From a virus, in the IMG/VR virus record IMGVR_UViG_3300009159_000072, positions 1-64,000 of that record: DNA of 64,000 bases; one strand, given 5' to 3'. Positions 26,565 through 34,753 of this stretch are shown piece by piece. Both the position numbers and the translations under genes were made by a program. The notes under the pieces are model-generated. The model saw only the letters and a list, made by a program, of their open reading frames with translations, made no database searches and had not been told where the DNA came from. How positions within the stretch are numbered: the first letter of the stretch is position 1; every line of letters starts with the position of its first letter.

Positions 26565-27218
26565 ATGAAACTAATTACAGAAACAGTTGAAGACGTAAGA
26601 TATTTAACTGAAAAAACGGAAGATGGAAAGAAAAATCTTTTTATTGAAGGTATCTTTCTAGTAGGCGAACAAGCTAATCGTAACCGTAGAATGTATAAAA
26701 TTGATACTCTACGTGAAGAAGTTGGTCGCTATACAGACGAATACATCAAGACAAATCGTGCGCTTGGTGAACTCGGACATCCTGATACACCATCAATTAA
26801 TTTAGAGCGTGTGTGTATCAAAATTGAATCTTTGAAAGAAGATGGCGGTAATAGATTCATCGGTAAAGCGAGAGTTTTAGAAACACCATATGGTAATATT
26901 GTTAAAAATTTTATTGAGTCTGGTGTTTCTTTGGGTGTTTCTTCTAGAGGTATGGGTTCATTAGTTCCTGGGCGTGATGGTATTAACATTGTAGGCGATG
27001 ACTTTAGATTAGCTACGGCTGCGGATGTTGTTGCTGATCCATCAGCACCAGGAGCATTCGTGAATGGTATTATGGAAAACAAAGAATGGGTATTTGTTGA
27101 GGGACGTTTTGTGGAAATGCACATAGATAACGCAAAACGTCAAATACAACAAGCATCCAGAAAAGATATTGAACAAGTGGCTTATCGCCTCTTTGAAAAC
27201 TTTATTTCAAAACTTTAA
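26565..27218 (+). CDS. 21: Prohead core protease gp21
   Basis: 217 residues; T4 gp21 has 212. This serine protease matures the prohead by cutting gp23, gp22 and core proteins after I/L-x-E. The catalytic pair appears as H72 in GELGHPD and S127 in GVSSRG. Their 55-residue spacing equals that of T4 H85/S140. ATG 26565, next to the previous stop, is chosen because a longer in-frame TTG start lies inside the upstream gene. Position before 22 and 23 is canonical. Confidence 0.94.
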   Translation: MKLITETVEDVRYLTEKTEDGKKNLFIEGIFLVGEQANRNRRMYKIDTLREEVGRYTDEYIKTNRALGELGHPDTPSINLERVCIKIESLKEDGGNRFIGKARVLETPYGNIVKNFIESGVSLGVSSRGMGSLVPGRDGINIVGDDFRLATAADVVADPSAPGAFVNGIMENKEWVFVEGRFVEMHIDNAKRQIQQASRKDIEQVAYRLFENFISKL

Positions 27219-27221
27219 AAT

Positions 27222-27229
27222 TATAAATA
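27222..27229 (+). promoter_or_regulatory. T4-type late promoter, TATAAATA
   Basis: An exact octamer in the 35-base gap between genes 21 and 22, followed by AAGGAG. It drives scaffold and major capsid synthesis. Confidence 0.8.
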
Positions 27230-27253
27230 GATAAACACAAAAGGAGATTCCTA

Positions 27254-28246
27254 ATGGCTACTAATAAACTTTTTGAGGCTGCGGCTGAAATTCTTGCTTC
27301 TGGCAAGGGTAAGAACGCTATGCCTCCACAAAAGCTGGACGGCGAAATTGTAGATGCTGGTGGGCCAACACCAGAAAATTATAAACAAGATGATGATTCT
27401 GCAAAGATCACACCCGCAACAAAGAGCGCAACTCCAGCAACAACAAAAGCATCAGATGCTTCTGCCGAAATGGCTAAGAAGACTCTTTCTAAAGAAGAAA
27501 CCGAAGCTGAAGAATTTATGGATCTTTCTGATGATATTGATGCTATGTTTGCAGATGACAATACCATTTCTGAAGAATTTAAAACTAAAGTTTCCACAAT
27601 TTTTGAAGCACGTGTTTTAGATCGTATTTCACAAATTGAAGAAAATATTGAATCACATTATTCTTCTTTGTTAGAAGAAGCAGTTGAGTCCGTTAAAACA
27701 GACTTAACAGAAAAAGTTAATGATTACCTTGCTTACGTTGTTGAGCAATGGATGGCAGATAATGAAATCGCTATTGAAAAAGGCATTCGTGCTGAATTAA
27801 CAGAAGATTTTATTTCTGGCCTACGTAATTTATTTGCAGAACATTATATTGATGTTCCTGCCGAAAAAGTTGACCTAGTCGATGAAATGGCTTCAAAGAT
27901 TGATGATCTTGAAGTTAAACTCGATGAAGAAGTTGAGCGCAATGTAGAGTACCGTAAGGCTCTTATTGAAGCTCACAAAGTTGAAGCTACCCGTGAAGTT
28001 TGTGAAGGTTTGACCGACACTCAAGTTGAAAAGATTAAATCGCTTGCAGAGAGCGTAGAGTTTTCCACAGAAGAAGAATATAAATCTAAACTTGAAACCA
28101 TTCGTGAAAACTATTTTCCTTCCGGAGTTAAGAAGGCTGATGAAGGCCAACTTAATGAGCAAGTAGAGCAAGTTGGTGATGTTAAAATTACTGATGCTTA
28201 CATGAACTCAATCGTACAATCAATTTCAAAAACAACAAGAATTTAA
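27254..28246 (+). CDS. 22: Prohead scaffold protein gp22
   Basis: 330 residues; T4 gp22 has 269. It is acidic and rich in long helices/coiled coil (residues ~110-280, e.g. RISQIEENIESHYSSLLEE and DLEVKLDEEVERNVEYRK), with an Ala/Thr/Lys-rich N-terminal region. It forms the core on which gp23 assembles and is then digested by gp21. Candidate cleavage contexts include LFE near the N-terminus. It lies between 21 and 23. Confidence 0.92.
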   Translation: MATNKLFEAAAEILASGKGKNAMPPQKLDGEIVDAGGPTPENYKQDDDSAKITPATKSATPATTKASDASAEMAKKTLSKEETEAEEFMDLSDDIDAMFADDNTISEEFKTKVSTIFEARVLDRISQIEENIESHYSSLLEEAVESVKTDLTEKVNDYLAYVVEQWMADNEIAIEKGIRAELTEDFISGLRNLFAEHYIDVPAEKVDLVDEMASKIDDLEVKLDEEVERNVEYRKALIEAHKVEATREVCEGLTDTQVEKIKSLAESVEFSTEEEYKSKLETIRENYFPSGVKKADEGQLNEQVEQVGDVKITDAYMNSIVQSISKTTRI

Positions 28247-28268
28247 TTTAAATCAAGGAGTATCCTAA

Positions 28269-29603
28269 ATGTTTCTTTCCGAAAATCTACAAAAAAAGTG
28301 GGCACCTGTTCTAGAACATGCTGACCTACCAAAAATTACTGATCCATATAAACGTGCTGTTACAGCCGTTATTTTGGAAAATCAGATCCAAGCAATGCAA
28401 AAAGATGCTGGTTATTTAACAGAAGCTGTACCTACAAACGCTTCTGGTACCGGTGGTTTTGGTGGTGCTGACGCTCAAAACAGCGGTCCAGTAGCCGGTT
28501 TCGATCCAATCCTTATTAGCTTGGTTCGCCGTTCATTGCCTAATTTGATTGCTTATGACGTTTGCGGTGTACAACCAATGACTGGTCCTACAGGCATGAT
28601 CTTTGCAATGCGTTCAATGTATGCAACTGACCGTACTACAGCTACTGGTACAGAAGCATTCTACAACGAAGCTAATACTGCTCATTCTGGTGCTTCCGCT
28701 ACTGTTCAACAAACATTGGCAATGAAAAGTTCTACTTCTGACCGTGCATATGGTATCTTTGATGCTAACACGGCCGCTGGTATGGCTACAGCTACTGCTG
28801 AAAACTTGACACCACTTGAAATGGGTTTCAGCATTGAGAAAGTTACAGTTACTGCAAAGACACGTGCTTTGAAGGCTGAATACTCAATGGAACTTGCACA
28901 AGATTTGAAAGCAGTTCACGGTCTAGACGCTGAAACAGAATTGTCTAACATTCTGTCTTCTGAAATTCTTGCTGAAATTAACCGTGAAGTTCTGCGTACA
29001 ATCTACACAGTTTCTAAAGTTGGTTGCAAAGTTGGTACAACTACTGTTGGTACATTCGACTTGGACACTGACTCTAACGGTCGTTGGATGGTTGAAAAAG
29101 TTAAAGGTTTGGCTTTCCAAATCGAACGTGAAGCTAACCAAATTGCTAAATTGACTCGTAGAGGTAAAGGCAATACATTGATCTGTTCTTCTGACGTAGC
29201 TTCTGCTTTGGCAATGGCTGGTTTGTTGGACTATCAATCTGCATTGCAGAGCCAAGTTAACTTGACAGTTGACGATACAGGTAACACATTTGCTGGTACA
29301 TTGTTCGGTCGTATCAAAGTGTATATTGATCCATATTTCCCAACAGGCTCAACTTCCGAGTTCGCAGTTGTTGGTTTCAAAGGTTCTAATGCATATGATG
29401 CTGGTCTGTTCTATTGCCCATACGTTCCTTTGCAAATGGTTCGCGCAGTTGACACTAACACCTTCCAACCAAAAATTGGTTTCAAGACACGTTACGGTCT
29501 AGTTGCTAATCCATTCGCTGAAGGTACTGCTGCTGGTCTTGGTGCGTTGAATGCTACTGCAAACAACTACTATCGCGCATTTAAGATTACAAACATTATG
29601 TAA
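28269..29603 (+). CDS. 23: Major capsid protein gp23
   Basis: 444 residues with HK97-type fold; T4 gp23 has 521. Typical segments are FDPILISLVRRSLPNLIAYDVCGVQPM, TARTRALKAEYS-like KTRALKAEYSMELAQDL, and FYCPYVPLQMVRAVD. A gp21-type cleavage site is visible as L50-T-E52 before A53, placing the propeptide at ~52 residues (65 in T4). The cleavage is inferred. AAGGAG precedes the start, and a strong terminator follows. Confidence 0.97.
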   Translation: MFLSENLQKKWAPVLEHADLPKITDPYKRAVTAVILENQIQAMQKDAGYLTEAVPTNASGTGGFGGADAQNSGPVAGFDPILISLVRRSLPNLIAYDVCGVQPMTGPTGMIFAMRSMYATDRTTATGTEAFYNEANTAHSGASATVQQTLAMKSSTSDRAYGIFDANTAAGMATATAENLTPLEMGFSIEKVTVTAKTRALKAEYSMELAQDLKAVHGLDAETELSNILSSEILAEINREVLRTIYTVSKVGCKVGTTTVGTFDLDTDSNGRWMVEKVKGLAFQIEREANQIAKLTRRGKGNTLICSSDVASALAMAGLLDYQSALQSQVNLTVDDTGNTFAGTLFGRIKVYIDPYFPTGSTSEFAVVGFKGSNAYDAGLFYCPYVPLQMVRAVDTNTFQPKIGFKTRYGLVANPFAEGTAAGLGALNATANNYYRAFKITNIM

Positions 29604-29632
29604 TTAAAACCTCCGTTAAGAGAGGTACTTTT

Positions 29633-29662
29633 AAAGGGAGACTGAAAGGTCTCCCTTTTTTT
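29633..29662 (+). terminator. Strong rho-independent terminator after gene 23
   Basis: A perfect 10-bp stem (29633-29642 with 29649-29658, loop TGAAAG) running into seven T residues. It closes the capsid operon. Confidence 0.92.
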
Positions 29663-29665
29663 GTA

Positions 29666-29673
29666 TATAAATA
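29666..29673 (+). promoter_or_regulatory. T4-type late promoter, TATAAATA
   Basis: An exact octamer starting four bases after the terminator and ending five bases before the ATG at 29679. The transcript would begin at about the start codon. Confidence 0.75.
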
Positions 29674-29678
29674 TACAC

Positions 29679-30212
29679 ATGATTACAGCAATATCAACAA
29701 CACCAATTAACCAGAATTTTCTTCACCCAAATAAGTTCCAGATGAACTTTGCTCGGTTGCCAGATATGCAATTCTTTTGTCAGTCTGTAAACGTACCTGG
29801 TATTTCATTAGGTGAAATTTCCGTACCTACTCCTTTCGTTGAAATGTATTCTCCGGGAGAAAAAGCAATTTATGATATATTAAATGTAACTTTTGCTATT
29901 GATGAAGATATGCAATCATGGTTAAAAATACATGATTGGATTCGTGCTATGACGTTTCCAGAAGACTTTGACCAGTACAAACAACTGGGTAGATTATCTA
30001 GCAAAATAAGTAATCCAGCGGCGCCACAATTCTCAGATGCAACTTTAACGATACTTTCTTCAGCTTACACGCCCAATATAAGATTCAAATTTACCAATTT
30101 GTTTCCTACTTCTCTTTCTTCTTTTGTACTAGCTACGGCAGATAGCCCACAATCAATATTAACTGCCGATGTATCGTTCAGATTTACCTACTATACTATT
30201 GACAAATTTTGA
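29679..30212 (+). CDS. Tail-tube-fold protein (gp3/gp19-like)
   Basis: A 177-residue protein. Segments NFLHPNKFQMNFARLPDMQFFCQSVNVPGISLG and FAIDEDMQSWLKIHDWIRAM resemble the tube-fold family (gp19, gp54) of contractile tails. In related phages a tail completion protein (gp3, 176 residues in T4) lies between 23 and uvsY, so that identity is plausible from position. ATG 29679 follows the late promoter directly with no Shine-Dalgarno. A TTG at 29661 would put the start inside the terminator T-run and is less likely. Confidence 0.75.
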   Translation: MITAISTTPINQNFLHPNKFQMNFARLPDMQFFCQSVNVPGISLGEISVPTPFVEMYSPGEKAIYDILNVTFAIDEDMQSWLKIHDWIRAMTFPEDFDQYKQLGRLSSKISNPAAPQFSDATLTILSSAYTPNIRFKFTNLFPTSLSSFVLATADSPQSILTADVSFRFTYYTIDKF

Positions 30213-30227
30213 TAAATGATGTAAACT
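30199..30227 (+). promoter_or_regulatory. Host-type promoter for uvsY
   Basis: TTGACA at 30199-30204, a 17-base spacer and TAAACT at 30222-30227, inside the end of the upstream gene. It would allow early or middle expression of the uvsY-uvsW operon independent of gp55. Confidence 0.65.
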
Positions 30228-30238
30228 CCTAAAAGGAG
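30226..30238 (+). promoter_or_regulatory. Hairpin covering the uvsY ribosome site
   Basis: CTCCT (30226-30230) pairs with AGGAG (30234-30238) over an AAA loop, burying the Shine-Dalgarno. A transcript from the promoter at 30199-30227 would start near 30234 and lack the 5' arm; read-through transcripts would contain it. Confidence 0.45.
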
Positions 30239-30246
30239 ATTTCGTA

Positions 30247-30681
30247 ATGACTAAACTTGATGAACTAATGACAGAATGGAGTAAAGACTCCCAGATTGAC
30301 CGTACCGAACCAGGTAAGGCTCTAATTGACATATCCAAACTACACTCAAAATACTTGAATATTCTTTCTAGGCATAAGTTATTGTCTAAAGAAGCTGAGT
30401 TCCGATTTAATAAAATGAAGAAAATTAAATGGGAATATTATACAGGTAAAATGGGAGATGATGACCTAAAGAAATATGGTTGGACTCCTTTTCCTTTTGT
30501 ACTCAAATCTGACATTGCTACATATATGGATGCTGATGATGATTTGAATAAACATCTAGCAAATAAAATGATGCATGAAGAAGTTGTGGATAGTTGTGAG
30601 CTTATAATGAAAGAATTACATAGCAGAACTTTTCAATTAAAATCATTCATAGATTGGGAGAGGTTCATTCAGGGTGTATGA
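30247..30681 (+). CDS. uvsY: Recombination mediator UvsY
   Basis: 144 residues; T4 UvsY has 137. It loads UvsX recombinase on gp32-coated ssDNA for recombination-dependent replication. The family start (KLDELMTEWSKDSQID), LHSKYLNILSRHKLLSKEAEFRFNKM and KYGWTPFPFVLKSDI are recognisable. It is followed directly by uvsW with an eight-base overlap, as in relatives. Confidence 0.93.
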   Translation: MTKLDELMTEWSKDSQIDRTEPGKALIDISKLHSKYLNILSRHKLLSKEAEFRFNKMKKIKWEYYTGKMGDDDLKKYGWTPFPFVLKSDIATYMDADDDLNKHLANKMMHEEVVDSCELIMKELHSRTFQLKSFIDWERFIQGV

Positions 30682-32143
30682 TGTAATAGTACATAAAGTA
30701 AATGAAGCGTTTGTTAGTATAGAATGTGAAAGAAGTTTAGCTCAAGAAGTTTCCGACCATTTTACATTTTACGTACCAAATCACCAATTTACTCCAGCGT
30801 TCCGTAATCGATTATGGGATGGTAAAATTAGACTTCTAGATTTAAGGTCAAATCAAATATATTATGGTTTGTTGCCTTACCTAGAAAAGTTTTGTATTGA
30901 TAGAGAATATAAAATTCACTTTGACCGTGATGTGGATGTTACAGAAAACATTTCACTCAAAGAAGCAAAAGACTTTATTGCTACTTTAAATTTACCAACT
31001 AACTTGGAACAAAGAGATTATCAAATTGAATCTTTTGTTCATGCGATTCGTAATAAGAGAGTTTTATTGTTGTCACCAACTTCTTCAGGTAAATCTCTTA
31101 TTCAATACCTGATTATTAGACATATACAAACGCAATGTAAGAAAGGCTTGATGATTGTTCCACGTACATCATTAGCTGAACAAATGTATACCGATTTTGC
31201 TTCTTATGGATACGATTCAGAAAAATATTGTCACAGACAGTATGCAGGTAAGGATAAATTTACCGACAAGTTTCTGACAATAACAACTTGGCAATCAATC
31301 TACACATTACCTAAAGAATATTTTGAACAATTTGATTTTGTTCTTGGTGATGAAGCACATGAATTCAAAGCAAAGTCTTTGACCACAATCATGTCTGGTT
31401 TAGAAAATACAAAATATCGTATTGGTTGCACTGGAACTTTAGATGGTACTCAAACACACAAACTGGTGCTTGAAGGTTTGTTTGGTCCTGTATTGAAAGT
31501 TATTACCACCAAAGAATTGATGGATAAAAATTATGTTGCAGATTTCGAAATTAAATGTTTGATTTTAAAATATCCAAAAGAAATATGTTCAGAAATAAAA
31601 AAACTAGACTATCATGGAGAGATTGACTACATAGTTAAGAACACTGCTAGAAATAACTTCATTAAAAATTTATCACTATCACTCAAAGGCAATAGTCTTA
31701 TTTTGTTTCAGTTGGTAGAAAAACATGGTAAAGAGTTACATAAAATAATTGATGCGGAAAAAGGCAGTAGAAAAGTATTTTTCGTATATGGTGCAACAGA
31801 TGTTCAAGTTAGAGAAGATGTCCGTAGAATTGTGGAAAAAGAAAATGATGCCATCATTGTTGCGTCTTATGGTACCTTTTCTACTGGGGTTAATATTAGG
31901 AATCTTCACAATGTTATTTTTGCAAGTCCTTCTAAATCAAGAATTAGAAACTTGCAGTCTATCGGAAGAGGTTTACGAAAAGGCGATAATAAAACACAAG
32001 CAATACTATTCGATATAGCTGATGATTTCAGAATAGGTAAACATAAAAATTTTACCTTGAATCATTTCGTTGAGAGAGTTAAGATTTATGAAGAAGAGAA
32101 ATTCACCTACAAATTTTACCCTATAGAGTTAAAAAATGGATAA
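30674..32143 (+). CDS. uvsW: Branch-migration helicase UvsW
   Basis: 489 residues; T4 UvsW has 503. This SF2 helicase unwinds R-loops and Holliday junctions and shifts replication from origins to recombination. An N-terminal DNA-binding region (residues ~1-110) precedes the motor. Motif I is SPTSSGKSL, motif II GDEAHEF, motif III GCTGTLDG, and motif VI QSIGRGLRKG. All needed residues are present. Confidence 0.95.
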   Translation: MYDVIVHKVNEAFVSIECERSLAQEVSDHFTFYVPNHQFTPAFRNRLWDGKIRLLDLRSNQIYYGLLPYLEKFCIDREYKIHFDRDVDVTENISLKEAKDFIATLNLPTNLEQRDYQIESFVHAIRNKRVLLLSPTSSGKSLIQYLIIRHIQTQCKKGLMIVPRTSLAEQMYTDFASYGYDSEKYCHRQYAGKDKFTDKFLTITTWQSIYTLPKEYFEQFDFVLGDEAHEFKAKSLTTIMSGLENTKYRIGCTGTLDGTQTHKLVLEGLFGPVLKVITTKELMDKNYVADFEIKCLILKYPKEICSEIKKLDYHGEIDYIVKNTARNNFIKNLSLSLKGNSLILFQLVEKHGKELHKIIDAEKGSRKVFFVYGATDVQVREDVRRIVEKENDAIIVASYGTFSTGVNIRNLHNVIFASPSKSRIRNLQSIGRGLRKGDNKTQAILFDIADDFRIGKHKNFTLNHFVERVKIYEEEKFTYKFYPIELKNG

Positions 32144-32534
32144 CATACAAATTATCAGATTACGTGACGGTGAAGATATTATTGCTAACATAGCAAAGTC
32201 AGACCATAGTATATTTCATCTTACAAACCCAATGACACTTTTTCATAAAAGAATGTCTGAAGGTAAAATGGTAGTCTTTATGACACCTTGGTTGCCTATT
32301 GAAATCATTCAATTAAATGAAGCTAAGATATTCTGCAATGAAGTTCTTACTATTGTTGAACCTAAGAAATCTATGATGGAATATTATGTAAAAGCAGTGA
32401 CTGAGATGAATGAAAACCTTAAACATCTAGAAGAAAATATCTCTGTGTATGATGGAGATGAGATAGAAGAAGAGGAAGAACCAACAGAACAACTACAGGT
32501 TCAGGAAGATATAACCAATAAGGTAATACATTAA
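32136..32534 (+). CDS. Sm-like small protein after uvsW
   Basis: 132 residues. The N-half (IIRLRDGEDIIANIAKS, LTNPMTLFHKR, TPWLPIE) resembles an Sm/Hfq-type beta barrel. The same layout appears in the protein at 51917 (TVLGTVSEES, MEKPVQVI, SPFLEYS). The C-terminus is a long helix and acidic tail (DEIEEEEEP). Sm-like proteins bind RNA or form rings. The function here is unknown and the fold is inferred. It overlaps uvsW by eight bases. Confidence 0.6.
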   Translation: MDNIQIIRLRDGEDIIANIAKSDHSIFHLTNPMTLFHKRMSEGKMVVFMTPWLPIEIIQLNEAKIFCNEVLTIVEPKKSMMEYYVKAVTEMNENLKHLEENISVYDGDEIEEEEEPTEQLQVQEDITNKVIH

Positions 32535-32609
32535 GATGGAACACCAACGATTGTACAGAGATTTCCATCCTTTGTCAACCATTATTTAAGGCAATAGTAA
32601 AAATAATAT

Positions 32610-32638
32610 TTGATTTAACTTGAGAAACGTGATATACT
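32610..32638 (+). promoter_or_regulatory. Host-type promoter for gene 55
   Basis: TTGATT at 32610-32615, 17-base spacer, TATACT at 32633-32638. It lies in the 110-base gap upstream of the late sigma factor gene, whose first ATG (32645) is at the expected +1. Confidence 0.75.
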
Positions 32639-32644
32639 ACCTTT

Positions 32645-33253
32645 ATGAATGAAACCCTCGCCACTGGAAATCCAGTAATGTCCAAATCCAAACATTATGT
32701 CAATAATGCAGACTTTTTAATTGCATTAAACGAATACAACCAAACTTGTGAAAATTGTAGGGCTTCAGGTAAAACTGAACCTAATATTCCAAATTATATT
32801 GGTGAGTGTTTTCTAAAAATTGCTACACACTTATCCCGCAAACCAAATTTTATATCATATTCATTCCGTGAAGAAATGATTGGTGATGGTATCGAAAACT
32901 GCATGATGTATTTCAGAAATTTTGATCCATCCAAATCATCCAATCCGTTTGCATACTTTACTCAAATTATTTACTTTGCTTTTCTCCGAAGAATTCAAAA
33001 AGAAAAGAAACAACTGTATGTAAAATACAAAGCTACTGAACAATTTGGTCTTCTAGATGAAGGTGAAATGTATGAGGACGCTGAAGGTAACATGAAACAG
33101 TTTGTACTTTATGATAACATTTCCGAATTCATTCATACATTTGAAGATAAGAAAGCGGCAAAAAAGAAAACAAAAACCAAGGGGCTTGACAAATTCATAG
33201 AACCTGATATAATCGAAGACATGCTATTGCCTAATGATGGAGAATTTGAATGA
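32645..33253 (+). CDS. 55: Late sigma factor gp55
   Basis: 202 residues from ATG 32645, or 191 from the internal ATG 32678. The latter gives MSKSKHYVNNADFL, which lines up with the T4 start (short tail, then YVNN), so the true start may be 32678; neither start has a good ribosome site. Family segments are SYSFREEMIGDGIENCM and NPFAYFTQIIYFAFLRRIQKEKK, the region 2-like part that recognises TATAAATA. T4 gp55 is 185 residues. It works with the sliding clamp (gene 45, present here). Confidence 0.93.
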   Translation: MNETLATGNPVMSKSKHYVNNADFLIALNEYNQTCENCRASGKTEPNIPNYIGECFLKIATHLSRKPNFISYSFREEMIGDGIENCMMYFRNFDPSKSSNPFAYFTQIIYFAFLRRIQKEKKQLYVKYKATEQFGLLDEGEMYEDAEGNMKQFVLYDNISEFIHTFEDKKAAKKKTKTKGLDKFIEPDIIEDMLLPNDGEFE

Positions 33254-33678
33254 AAGTTGGATTTACTTGCTCAACGTTTGACCTGTTTCATGCAGGTCAT
33301 ATTATGATGTTAAAAGATGCCAGAGAAAAATGTTCATACCTGATTGTTGGGTTGCAAACCGATCCAACGATTGACCGAGTAGAAAAGAACAAACCTGTAC
33401 AGTCGGTATTTGAAAGATTCATTCAACTAGATGCTTGTAAATATGTTGATGAAATTATTGTTTATGCTACCGAAAAAGAACTGCTAGATATTCTTCAGTC
33501 ATATGCAATTGATGTTCGTATTGTTGGTGAAGAATACCAAGATATGTCATTCACCGGTAAAGAACTTCCTATTGAAATTTACTACAACAAACGCAGACAT
33601 AGTTTTTCTACTACAGAATTACGCAAACGGGTACAAGAAGCCGAGTCATTGAAATCTGCTAAAAACGATAAGTGGTAA
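33250..33678 (+). CDS. Cytidylyltransferase (TagD/GCT-like)
   Basis: 142 residues of the HIGH-superfamily nucleotidyltransferases. The CTP-binding signature TFDLFHAGH (residues ~9-17), IVGEEYQDMSFTGKE and the C-terminal HSFSTTELRKRV match glycerol-3-phosphate cytidylyltransferases of ~130 residues, which make CDP-glycerol for polymers. Related enzymes act on other phosphorylated alcohols, so the substrate is open. It sits between 55 and 47 with four-base overlap at the 5' end. Perhaps it modifies surface polymers or feeds nucleotide-sugar pathways. Confidence 0.85.
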   Translation: MKVGFTCSTFDLFHAGHIMMLKDAREKCSYLIVGLQTDPTIDRVEKNKPVQSVFERFIQLDACKYVDEIIVYATEKELLDILQSYAIDVRIVGEEYQDMSFTGKELPIEIYYNKRRHSFSTTELRKRVQEAESLKSAKNDKW

Positions 33679-33679
33679 T

Positions 33680-34753
33680 ATGCGTATTGCTTTAATAAAT
33701 GATACACATGCCGGCGCCCGTGGTGATAGTCTACTGTTTAATGAATTCTTTTTTAAATTCTGGGAAAAAACTTTCTTTCCTTATCTAAAAGAAAATAATA
33801 TCAAACACATCATACACTTAGGTGATGTTGTTGACCGTAGGAAATTCATTAACTACGTCATCCTCAATCAATGGAGAACTAGATTCTTTGATATACTTAA
33901 AACTGAAGGCATCACCATGGATGTTATCGTAGGTAACCATGATGTATCTTATAAGAACACGAATGAGATTAATGCTATCGATGAGTTGTTTGCTCACTAT
34001 GAAAATATCAATGTTTACATTAATCCAAAAGAAGTTACATTTGATGGAACAACCGTATCTTTGGTTCCTTGGATTAACTCAAGTAATTATGAAGAATCGT
34101 TGGAGTTTTTGAAGACTACAAAGACAGAAATTGTTTTTGGTCATTTTGAAATTGCTGGTTTTGAAATGGACCGCGGTAACGTTTGTCACTCTGGTCTGAA
34201 TCGTGACATGTTTGACCGTTTTGATATTGTCATGTCTGGTCACTTTCACCATAAATCTTCTGATGGAACAATCTTCTATCTTGGTAATCAATATGAAATT
34301 ACTTGGGCAGATTATGGTGATACTCGTGGATTTCATGTGTTTGATACATCAACCCGTGAGATTGAATTTGTTGCCAATCCTAATAGAATGTTCTACAAAG
34401 TTTCTTATGATGATACTACACAAGACTTTGAATATTGGAAAACATATGACTTTAGCCAGCACAAAAATACTTATGTAAAAGTCGTTGTAGTCAATAAGAA
34501 CAATGCATACCTGTTCGATTATGTTGTTGACCAAATGTATAAGTCTGCTGTTGCTGATGTTGCTATCGTTGAAGACTTCAGTGAAATTTCGGTAGATGAA
34601 GATGATGAGATTGTCAATCAGGCAGAAGATACAATGACAATACTTTCTAAGTACATTGATGGCTTGACAGTCAATGTGGAACCTGCTAAACTGAAGAACT
34701 TAATGCGAGAACTATATGTTGAGTCGCTGAATGTTGAAGTAACTACAGAATGA
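33680..34753 (+). CDS. 47: Recombination nuclease subunit gp47 (Mre11-like)
   Basis: 357 residues; T4 gp47 has 339. Calcineurin-type phosphoesterase motifs are in order: NDTHAG, HLGDVVDRR, VGNHDVSYK, FGHFE and SGHFHHKS. With gp46 it resects DNA ends for recombination and degrades host DNA. It overlaps gene 46 by four bases. Confidence 0.95.
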   Translation: MRIALINDTHAGARGDSLLFNEFFFKFWEKTFFPYLKENNIKHIIHLGDVVDRRKFINYVILNQWRTRFFDILKTEGITMDVIVGNHDVSYKNTNEINAIDELFAHYENINVYINPKEVTFDGTTVSLVPWINSSNYEESLEFLKTTKTEIVFGHFEIAGFEMDRGNVCHSGLNRDMFDRFDIVMSGHFHHKSSDGTIFYLGNQYEITWADYGDTRGFHVFDTSTREIEFVANPNRMFYKVSYDDTTQDFEYWKTYDFSQHKNTYVKVVVVNKNNAYLFDYVVDQMYKSAVADVAIVEDFSEISVDEDDEIVNQAEDTMTILSKYIDGLTVNVEPAKLKNLMRELYVESLNVEVTTE

